From positions 1 through 5,140 of the forward strand of contig JAUYAJ010000157.1 of NCBI GenBank assembly GCA_030693565.1: a DNA stretch of 5,140 bases, written 5' to 3'. This stretch comes from Rubrivivax sp. (GTDB lineage Bacteria > Pseudomonadota > Gammaproteobacteria > Burkholderiales > Burkholderiaceae_C). Every line of letters begins with the position of its first letter. Positions within the stretch are counted from its first letter, which is position 1. Positions 1 to 4,640 of this stretch are shown one piece after another. The position numbers were made by a program, and so were the translations under genes. Below the pieces are notes generated by a model. The model was given only the letters and a program-made list of their open reading frames with translations, was not told the origin of the DNA and did no database searches.

Positions 1-30
1 ACCCTTCAGACAGAGAATCACCAGCGCCCT

Positions 31-933
31 ATGACAGTCCTGACCCACCTGCAACGACTCGAAGCCGAAGGCATCCACATCCTGCGCGAGGTGGTGGCCG
101 AGTGCGACAAACCGGTGATGCTGTATTCGATCGGCAAAGACAGTGCGGTGATGCTGCACCTGGCCAAAAAAGCCTTCTACCCGGCGCCGCCGCCGTTCCC
201 GCTGCTGCACGTGGACACGACCTGGAAGTTCCGCGAGATGTACACGATGCGCGAACGCATGGCGCGCGAGCTCGGCATGGAACTGCTGGTGCACCGCAAC
301 CCCGAGGCGCAGGCGATGGGCATCAACCCCTTCGACCATGGCTCGCAGATCCACACCGACATGTGGAAGACGCAGGGATTGAAGCAGGCGCTGGACCTGC
401 ACGGCTTCGACGCCGCGTTCGGCGGCGCCCGCCGCGACGAAGAGAAGTCGCGCGCCAAGGAACGCATCTTCTCGTTCCGCAGCACCCAGCACCGCTGGGA
501 CCCGAAGAACCAGCGCCCCGAACTCTGGCAGCTGTACAACGCGCGCAAGCACAAAGGCGAGTCGATCCGCGTCTTCCCCATCTCGAACTGGACCGAGCTC
601 GACATCTGGCAGTACATCCAGCGCGAGGCCATCCCCATCGTGCCGCTGTACTTCGCCAAGGAGCGCCCTGTGGTCGAGCGCGACGGCGCGCTGATCATGG
701 TCGACGACGAACGCATGCCGCTCAAGCCCGGCGAGGTGCCGGTGATGCGCAAGGTGCGCTTTCGCACCCTGGGCTGCTACCCGCTGACCGGGGGCTTCGA
801 GTCGCAGGCCGACACGCTGACGGCGGTGATTCAGGAGATGCTGCTCACGCGCACCTCGGAGCGCCAGGGCCGGATGATCGACCACGATGCCAGTGCGTCG
901 ATGGAAAAGAAGAAGCAGGAAGGGTACTTCTGA
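31..933 (+). CDS. cysD: Sulfate adenylyltransferase subunit 2 (ATP sulfurylase small subunit)
   Basis: CysD is the catalytic subunit of the heterodimeric bacterial ATP sulfurylase. With the GTPase CysN it makes adenosine 5'-phosphosulfate (APS) and pyrophosphate from sulfate and ATP in the cytoplasm. The 300 residues match the usual family length (about 300). The PP-loop SIGKDS is at residues 33-38, followed by the family blocks LLHVDTTWKFREMY (58-71), GGARRDEEKSRAKERI (131-146), WDPKNQRPELW (156-166), FPISNWTELDIWQYI (182-196) and RTLGCYPLTGG (245-255), ending in the typical SMEKKKQEGYF. ATG 31 is chosen because it gives the family N-terminus THLQRLEAEGIHI; no strong Shine-Dalgarno is seen. 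The stop is one base before cysNC, so the two form an operon. A frame open from the window edge ends in TGA 32-34, overlapping this start as ATGA; an upstream gene may be translationally coupled, but only ten codons are visible. Identification is from remembered family motifs. Confidence 0.97.
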   Translation: MTVLTHLQRLEAEGIHILREVVAECDKPVMLYSIGKDSAVMLHLAKKAFYPAPPPFPLLHVDTTWKFREMYTMRERMARELGMELLVHRNPEAQAMGINPFDHGSQIHTDMWKTQGLKQALDLHGFDAAFGGARRDEEKSRAKERIFSFRSTQHRWDPKNQRPELWQLYNARKHKGESIRVFPISNWTELDIWQYIQREAIPIVPLYFAKERPVVERDGALIMVDDERMPLKPGEVPVMRKVRFRTLGCYPLTGGFESQADTLTAVIQEMLLTRTSERQGRMIDHDASASMEKKKQEGYF

Positions 934-934
934 C

Positions 935-2836
935 ATGGCACACACCTCCGACCTCATCGCCAGCGACATCGGCGCCTACCTGCAGCAGCACGAGACCAAG
1001 AGCCTGCTGCGCTTCATCACCTGCGGCAGTGTCGACGACGGCAAGAGCACCGTCATCGGCCGGCTGCTGTTCGAATCGAAGATGCTGTTCGAAGACCAGC
1101 TCGCCGCCATCGAAGCCGACAGCAAGAAGTGGGGCACACAAGGCGGCGAGATCGACTTCGCGCTGCTGGTCGACGGCCTGGCCGCCGAGCGCGAGCAAGG
1201 CATCACCATCGACGTGGCCTACCGCTACTTCAGCACCGAGCGGCGCAAGTTCATCGTTGCCGACACCCCGGGCCACGAGCAGTACACGCGCAACATGGTC
1301 ACCGGCGCGTCCAGCGCCGACGTGGCGGTGATCCTGATCGACGCCCGCAAAGGCGTGCTGACACAAACGCGCCGCCACAGCTACCTGGTGAGCCTGATCG
1401 GCATCCGCAAGGTGGTGCTGGCCATCAACAAGATGGACCTGGTGGGCTACAGCGAAAAGAGCTTTCGCGCCATCGAGGAGCAATACCGCGAGTTCGCCGG
1501 GCGCATCGGGCTGACCGACATCACCGCCATTCCGCTGTCGGCGCTGCGCGGCGACAACATGACCGTGCACAGCGACCAGATGCCCTGGTTCCACGGGCCG
1601 ACGCTGATGGCCTACCTGGAAACGGTGGACATCGACACCACGCGCCAGCACCAGGCCGCCTTTCGGCTGCCGGTGCAATGGGTGAACCGGCCCAACCTCG
1701 ACTTCCGCGGCTTTGCCGGCACGATTGCCGGCGGCCAGGTGCAGCCGGGCGACCGCATCCGCGTTCAGCCCTCGGGGCGCGAAAGCCGGGTGGCGCGCAT
1801 CGTCACCGCCGACGGCGACCTGCCGCTGGCGGTGGCCGGGCAGTCGGTGACGCTGACGCTGGAAGATGAAGTCGACATATCGCGCGGCGACGTCATCTCG
1901 CTGGCCAGCAGCCCGGCCGAAGTGGCCGACCAGTTCGAAGCCACCATCGTCTGGATGGCCGAAGAGCCGCTGCTGCCCGGGCGCGCCTATTGGCTCAAGC
2001 TGGGCACCAGCACCGTCAGCGCCAGCGTCACCGAGCCCAAGTACAAGGTCAACGTCAACACCCTGGAGCACCTGGCGGCCAAGCAGCTGGGGCTGAACGA
2101 GATCGGCGTGTGCAACCTGGCGCTGGACCGCGCCATTGCCTTCGACCCCTACAGCGCCAACCGCGAGACCGGCGGCTTCATCCTCATCGACCGCATGAGC
2201 AACGCCACCGTGGGCGCCGGCATGCTGCACTTTGCGCTGCGCCGCGCCCACAACATCCACCTGCAGGCGGTGGACGTCGACAAAGCCGCGCGCAGCCGCA
2301 TCAAGGGCCAGCGCCCGGCGGTGCTGTGGTTCACGGGTTTGTCGGGCGCCGGCAAGTCCACCATTGCCAACCTGGTGGAAAAGAAACTGCTGGCGGCGGG
2401 CCGCCACACCTACTTGCTGGACGGCGACAACGTGCGCCATGGCCTGAACAAGGACCTCGGGTTCACCGACGCCGACCGGGTCGAGAACATTCGCCGCGTG
2501 GCCGAGGTGGCGCGGCTGATGGTGGACGCCGGGCTGATCGTGCTGACCGCCTTCATCTCACCGTTCCGCGCCGAACGTGCGATGGCGCGCGGCCTGCTGG
2601 CCGAAGGCGAGTTCATCGAGATCCATGTGGACACCCCGCTGGACGTGGCCGAGCAGCGCGACGCCAAAGGCCTGTACCGCAAGGCGCGGCGCGGCGAGCT
2701 GAAGAACTTCACCGGCATCGACTCGCCCTACGAAGCGCCGCTGACGCCCGAGATGCGCATCAACACCGTGGAGCGCAGCGCCGACGTTGCCGCCGACCTG
2801 GTGATCGAGCGGCTGCGGGGGATGGGGCTGGTGTGA
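935..2836 (+). CDS. cysNC: Bifunctional sulfate adenylyltransferase subunit 1 / adenylylsulfate kinase
   Basis: This is a fusion of CysN, the GTPase that drives APS synthesis with CysD, and CysC, the kinase that phosphorylates APS to PAPS. The EF-Tu-like G domain shows G1 GSVDDGKST (residues 31-39), G3 DTPGH (110-114), G4 NKMD (165-168) and SAL (202-204); beta-barrel domains follow to about residue 440. The APS kinase part starts near 458, with P-loop GLSGAGKST (468-476), LDGDNVRHGLN (495-505), ISPFRAER (541-548, with S542 at the usual phospho-intermediate position) and KNFTGIDSPYEAP (590-602). The 633 residues are normal for the fusion, and both halves look catalytically complete. The ATG at 935 was chosen over an in-frame ATG at 887 inside cysD because it follows AGGAAGGG (917-924) by 10 nt and gives a family-like N-terminus. 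One base separates it from cysD. Its TGA (2834-2836) opens a tandem repeat leading into a mobile element. A similar fusion, NodQ, supplies PAPS for Nod factor sulfation in rhizobia. Confidence 0.96.
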   Translation: MAHTSDLIASDIGAYLQQHETKSLLRFITCGSVDDGKSTVIGRLLFESKMLFEDQLAAIEADSKKWGTQGGEIDFALLVDGLAAEREQGITIDVAYRYFSTERRKFIVADTPGHEQYTRNMVTGASSADVAVILIDARKGVLTQTRRHSYLVSLIGIRKVVLAINKMDLVGYSEKSFRAIEEQYREFAGRIGLTDITAIPLSALRGDNMTVHSDQMPWFHGPTLMAYLETVDIDTTRQHQAAFRLPVQWVNRPNLDFRGFAGTIAGGQVQPGDRIRVQPSGRESRVARIVTADGDLPLAVAGQSVTLTLEDEVDISRGDVISLASSPAEVADQFEATIVWMAEEPLLPGRAYWLKLGTSTVSASVTEPKYKVNVNTLEHLAAKQLGLNEIGVCNLALDRAIAFDPYSANRETGGFILIDRMSNATVGAGMLHFALRRAHNIHLQAVDVDKAARSRIKGQRPAVLWFTGLSGAGKSTIANLVEKKLLAAGRHTYLLDGDNVRHGLNKDLGFTDADRVENIRRVAEVARLMVDAGLIVLTAFISPFRAERAMARGLLAEGEFIEIHVDTPLDVAEQRDAKGLYRKARRGELKNFTGIDSPYEAPLTPEMRINTVERSADVAADLVIERLRGMGLV

Positions 2837-2865
2837 AAGGTAGGGGTCATGAAAGGTAGGGGTCA
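2834..2865 (+). repeat. Two tandem 16-bp copies overlapping the cysNC stop codon
   Basis: The 16-mer TGAAAGGTAGGGGTCA occurs at 2834-2849 and again, immediately and without mismatch, at 2850-2865. The first copy begins with the cysNC stop codon. The second ends seven bases into the left arm of the RAYT element. The unit therefore joins host sequence (TGAAA) with the outer end of the arm (GGTAGGGGTCA). It could be a target duplication, a slippage product or the stump of an earlier insertion; the sequence alone does not decide. Confidence 0.85.
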
Positions 2866-2881
2866 GGTCTTGCCTTTTGCC
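2859..2881 (+). repeat. Left 23-bp arm of the RAYT element
   Basis: First of four perfect copies of the 23-bp arm in this window. Its sequence contains the short direct repeat TTGCCTTTTGCC. No stable hairpin was found inside a single arm, so the symmetry comes only from pairing with the inverted partner at 3768-3790. That differs from classical REPs, in which each unit folds by itself. Conservation stops sharply at the inner edge: the base after TTTTGCC differs in context among all four copies. Confidence 0.95.
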
Positions 2882-2904
2882 TTGATGGCTTCTAGCTTGA
2901 AGGC

Positions 2905-3786
2905 ATGGCCCGCCCGCTGCGCATCGAGTTCCCAGGCGCCGTCTACCATGTGACGGCCCGCGGCGACCGGCGCGAGCCCATCTTCGCCGACGACACCGAC
3001 CGCGCCACACTGCTGGGCGTGCTGGCCCAGGGCCTGGAGCGCTTCGAGGCCGAGGCGCTGGCTTACTGCCTGATGGGCAACCACTACCACTTCGTGCTGC
3101 AGACGCGGCAAGCCAACCTGTCGCGCCTGATGCGCCATGTGAACGGCGTCTACACGCAGCGCTTCAACCGCCGGCACGACAAGGTGGGGCACTTGTTCCA
3201 GGGCCGCTTCACTGCCATCCTGGTCGACTGCGACGCCTACCTGCTGACGCTGTGCCGCTACGTCGAACTGAACCCCGTGCGCGCCGGGCTGGCGGCGACG
3301 CCGAGCGCCTGGGCGTGGTCGAGTTGCCGGGCGCATACGGGCGCTGCACCGGCGCCGGCCTGGCTGAACCGGCAGGCACTGCAGGCGCAGTTGCTGGGCC
3401 GCGCCGTCCGGACCGCTGGCGATGCCGCGCTGGCCGCACGGCGCTATGCGGCGCTGCTGGGCAGCGAGCCGGCGCTGCAACTGTGGCCCGGCGCACTGCA
3501 GCAGCAGATCTACCTGGGCGACGACGGTTTCGTCGGCCGCATGCAGGCCATGGCCAGCCCTCAGGCGGTGGCCGCAGCCGAAGTGCCGCGCGCCCAGCGG
3601 CGGGCGCCCCACACGGCGCAATCGGTGTCGCGGCAGATGCCGGCGCCCGGCCGCGGCGCAGCACTGTGGCAGGCCTACCGCGACGAAGGCATCACGATGA
3701 CGGCCCTGGCGGCACGCTGCGGACTTTCAGTATCGCGGGTCAGCCGGTTGATTGCGGGGGTCGAAAAGGCAAAAGGCAAGACCTGA
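2905..3786 (+). CDS. REP-associated tyrosine transposase (RAYT, Y1/HUH family)
   Basis: RAYT proteins are single-strand DNA nucleases of the IS200/IS605-related Y1 superfamily. They bind and cut REP-type repeats and are thought to have spread them. The 293 residues begin with the family signature RPLRIEFPGAVYHVTARG (3-20), followed by the HUH-type metal motif GNHYHFVL (58-65, His60 and His62). Further on come GHLFQGRF (95-102) and RYVELNPVRAGL (118-129), where Tyr119 is the likely nucleophile. Residues about 150-250 are Ala/Arg-rich and less recognisable. A C-terminal helix-turn-helix is likely at about 255-284 (ITMTALAARCGLSVSRVSRL). ATG 2905 gives the expected N-terminus; GAAGG lies only one base before it, so initiation may be weak. 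The last five residues (AKGKT) and the TGA are encoded by the right inverted arm. No frameshift or internal stop is seen, so it may be active. No convincing promoter is visible; read-through from cysDNC is possible. Confidence 0.92.
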   Translation: MARPLRIEFPGAVYHVTARGDRREPIFADDTDRATLLGVLAQGLERFEAEALAYCLMGNHYHFVLQTRQANLSRLMRHVNGVYTQRFNRRHDKVGHLFQGRFTAILVDCDAYLLTLCRYVELNPVRAGLAATPSAWAWSSCRAHTGAAPAPAWLNRQALQAQLLGRAVRTAGDAALAARRYAALLGSEPALQLWPGALQQQIYLGDDGFVGRMQAMASPQAVAAAEVPRAQRRAPHTAQSVSRQMPAPGRGAALWQAYRDEGITMTALAARCGLSVSRVSRLIAGVEKAKGKT

Positions 3787-3790
3787 CCCC
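3768..3790 (-). repeat. Right 23-bp arm of the RAYT element
   Basis: Exact reverse complement of 2859-2881. It contains the transposase stop codon (TGA 3784-3786) and its five preceding codons, so gene and recognition sequence share bases. Outside the arm, ATCC (3791-3794) reads GGAT toward the element, matching the GG-A/T-A/T context of the other arms. Confidence 0.95.
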
Positions 3791-3798
3791 ATCCAATC

Positions 3799-3844
3799 TT
3801 GCGTCCGCATTAAAGTAAGGATGTAATGCACTCCTTACCAAGGA
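3799..3844 (+). promoter_or_regulatory. Promoter with palindromic operator for the toxin-antitoxin operon
   Basis: A candidate sigma70 promoter has a weak -35 TTGCGT (3799-3804), a spacer of exactly 17 bp and a good -10 TGTAAT (3822-3827, five of six consensus bases). The -10 lies in the 10-nt gap of a perfect 7-bp inverted repeat, GTAAGGA (3815-3821) and TCCTTAC (3832-3838). A Shine-Dalgarno AAGGA (3840-3844) then precedes the antitoxin ATG by 6 nt. AbrB-fold antitoxins, alone or with toxin, usually repress their own operon at such palindromes. Binding here would cover the -10 box, so negative autoregulation is the natural inference. Confidence 0.65.
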
Positions 3845-3850
3845 ACCAAC

Positions 3851-4081
3851 ATGCTCGCCGTCGCCAAAATCACCGCCAAGGGGCAGACCACCGTCCCTCA
3901 GGACGTGCGAAAGGCGCTGGGTGTCACGGCCGGTGACCTGATCGCTTGGGAAGTTGGCGCCGACGGAACGGCGACCGTGCGCCGCGTACTGCCGCTCGAT
4001 ATCGAGTACCTGCGCGCCGTCGAGGGCACGTTGTCCGAATGGGCTGGCAGTGCTGACGACGAGGCTTACCGTGGCCTTTGA
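3851..4081 (+). CDS. AbrB/MazE-type (PrlF-like) antitoxin
   Basis: This 76-residue protein has an N-terminal swapped-hairpin SpoVT/AbrB DNA-binding domain at residues 3-46 (KITAKGQTTVPQDVRKALGV, then GDLIAWEV and a strand TATVRRV). A short acidic tail (LSEWAGSADDEAYRGL, 61-76) resembles the toxin-binding end of PrlF/AbrB antitoxins. In this family the N-terminal dimer binds the operon's operator and the flexible tail wraps the toxin to neutralise it; proteases degrade the tail under stress. The ATG has AAGGA 6 nt upstream and follows the palindromic promoter. Its end overlaps the toxin start by 11 nt, which suggests translational coupling. The family assignment is firm. Whether the closest named relative is MazE, PrlF or a Vap-type AbrB protein cannot be settled by eye. 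Confidence 0.9.
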   Translation: MLAVAKITAKGQTTVPQDVRKALGVTAGDLIAWEVGADGTATVRRVLPLDIEYLRAVEGTLSEWAGSADDEAYRGL

Positions 4082-4415
4082 GCGCTTTGCCGTGGTGCGC
4101 GTGCCGTTTCCCTTCACGGACCGCAGCACGACAAAGAATCGGCCCGCCTTGGTGTTGTCCGACGCCACAGCCTTCAATACACCTGCCGGCCATTCGGTCA
4201 TGGCCATGATCACCTCACAGGGCAGCAGCCCCTGGCCGCTCGACTGCCCGCTGGGCGACAGCGTCGCCGCCGGTCTGCCGGCACCGTCGATGGTGCGCTT
4301 CAAACTGTTCACGCTGGACCATCGCCTGGTGCGCGGCGAACTTGGCAACCTGTCTCCCGCCGACGCCACCGCAGTTCGGGCCAAGCTGACCCAGCTCTTG
4401 GGCGGCACGACCTGA
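4071..4415 (+). CDS. MazF/PemK-family toxin (probable mRNA endoribonuclease)
   Basis: MazF/PemK toxins are small SH3-like ribonucleases that cut mRNA at short specific sequences and stop growth when the antitoxin is lost. This 114-residue protein fits the family length. It shows the first-strand motif VVRVPFPFTD (8-17), then NRPALVLS (23-30, with the conserved Arg24) and MAMITS (45-50, with Thr48). These two match the catalytic Arg and Thr positions known from B. subtilis MazF. The start is taken as GTG 4071, which has GAGG at 4061-4064, six bases upstream. No in-frame ATG lies near the expected N-terminus, and the reading frame upstream runs through the antitoxin gene without family similarity. 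The start lies inside the last codons of the antitoxin gene, the usual arrangement of type II modules. Cleavage specificity cannot be predicted. Confidence 0.88.
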   Translation: MAFERFAVVRVPFPFTDRSTTKNRPALVLSDATAFNTPAGHSVMAMITSQGSSPWPLDCPLGDSVAAGLPAPSMVRFKLFTLDHRLVRGELGNLSPADATAVRAKLTQLLGGTT

Positions 4416-4427
4416 GGCAGAAGGGAT

Positions 4428-4450
4428 GGGGTCAGGTCTTGCCTTTTGCC
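4428..4450 (+). repeat. Left 23-bp arm of the gene-less element
   Basis: Identical over all 23 bases to 2859-2881, in the same orientation. It starts 12 bp after the toxin stop codon. Confidence 0.95.
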
Positions 4451-4475
4451 CTTTCTTCGCTCTGTCGGTGCATCG

Positions 4476-4493
4476 GAGCCCCGACAGGGGCTC
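4476..4493. repeat. Core hairpin, 7-bp stem with 4-nt loop
   Basis: GAGCCCC (4476-4482) and GGGGCTC (4487-4493) form a perfect GC-rich stem around GACA. A competing stem exists: CTGTCGG (4462-4468) is exactly complementary to CCGACAG (4481-4487), and it can extend outward by a T-G wobble and a C-G pair. The two folds exclude each other because they share 4481-4487. Confidence 0.7.
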
Positions 4494-4494
4494 G

Positions 4495-4517
4495 CGCGGA
4501 TCAGTCCCTTGATCGCG
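4495..4517. repeat. Second core hairpin around GATCA/TGATC
   Basis: GATCA (4499-4503) pairs with TGATC (4510-4514) across a 6-base loop. Past a bulged G at 4498, CGC (4495-4497) pairs with GCG (4515-4517), giving 5 + 3 pairs. It begins two bases after the first core hairpin, so the two could stack as side branches of the closing stem. Confidence 0.5.
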
Positions 4518-4536
4518 ATGGCGGAGAAGGGAAATA

Positions 4537-4559
4537 GGCAAAAGGCAAGACCTGACCCC
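4537..4559 (-). repeat. Right 23-bp arm of the gene-less element
   Basis: Exact reverse complement of 4428-4450 and identical to 3768-3790. Taken with the leftmost arm at 2859-2881 it also forms an outer inverted pair enclosing the RAYT gene and the toxin-antitoxin operon. Confidence 0.95.
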
Positions 4560-4640
4560 TTCCTCCTCGACCTTCCTCGGCAAGGATCACCCGCCCTGCG
4601 CAGTTATCCTAGCGGTCAAGATTCACTGGCATACCGAAAA
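4560..4640 (+). other. Leader region of gmd, no clear promoter or ribosome site
   Basis: These 81 bases separate the gene-less element from the gmd start. TATCCT (4605-4610) could act as a -10 box, but no acceptable -35 lies at the right distance. The bases just before the ATG (ACCGAAAA) contain no Shine-Dalgarno. No ORF, hairpin or further copy of the 23-bp arm was seen. Confidence 0.4.

Larger units (their letters stand above)
2859..3790 (+). mobile_element. RAYT element: transposase gene between perfect 23-bp inverted arms
   Basis: A 932-bp unit is bounded by perfect inverted copies of a 23-bp sequence at 2859-2881 and 3768-3790. The left arm begins GGGGTCAGG and ends TTTTGCC. Each arm is preceded on its outer side by GG plus two A/T bases (GGTA on the left; GGAT read inward on the right). 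The only gene inside is a REP-associated tyrosine transposase, whose stop codon lies within the right arm. RAYT genes are known to be flanked by inverted REP sequences that their protein binds and cleaves, which fits this layout. The unit sits directly behind the cysNC stop codon and 60 bp before a toxin-antitoxin operon. No clear target duplication is seen outside the arms. Confidence 0.85.
4428..4559. mobile_element. 132-bp gene-less element with RAYT-type arms (MITE/REPIN-like)
   Basis: This element has the same perfect 23-bp arms as the RAYT element, inverted, at 4428-4450 and 4537-4559, around an 86-bp core without a gene. The outer contexts GGAT (left) and GGAA (right, read inward) match those of the RAYT arms. 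The pairing continues inside: 4451-4460 pairs with 4521-4530 over 10 bp, including two G-T wobbles, after a 6-base bulge (4531-4536). The core also holds two hairpins. The whole unit could fold as a branched stem of about 33 bp in DNA or RNA. It fits a non-autonomous element moved in trans by the RAYT, like REPINs in other bacteria. In transcripts it might instead protect or terminate the toxin-antitoxin mRNA; no T-run follows the hairpins, so a classical terminator is not supported. Confidence 0.82.

Noticed and set aside
102..1331. Long plus-strand open frame of 409 codons overlapping cysD and cysNC
   Set aside because: It lies out of frame across two well-conserved genes and gives an Arg/Ala/Pro-rich product typical of shifted-frame reading in high-GC DNA.
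845..2440. Long open frame of 531 codons on the minus strand across cysNC
   Set aside because: It is antisense to a clearly conserved coding region in GC-rich DNA. Its protein is low-complexity, rich in His, Val, Gln and Ala, with no recognisable domain, and it fits the mirror of GC-rich third-position usage.
2870..2898. Promoter for the RAYT gene, TTGCCT (2870-2875) and TAGCTT (2893-2898) at 17 bp
   Set aside because: Each box matches only about three of six consensus bases, and transcription would start almost at the ATG. Too weak to annotate.
2863..3621. Minus-strand open frames opposite the RAYT gene
   Set aside because: The plus-strand frame has clear HUH transposase motifs. The opposite frames have no known motif and are compositional shadows.
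4409..4418. GACCTGA at the toxin stop codon, also found in the 23-bp arm at the RAYT stop
   Set aside because: Only seven bases match and similarity ends on both sides, so it is probably chance and not a degraded arm.
4476..4500. Rho-independent terminator after the toxin gene
   Set aside because: The GC hairpin at 4476-4493 is followed by GCGCGG, with no T-run on either strand.
2859..4559. CRISPR array, because of four short identical repeats
   Set aside because: The repeats are in inverted pairs, irregularly spaced (886, 637 and 86 bp apart) and one interval holds a transposase gene. There are no regular spacers.
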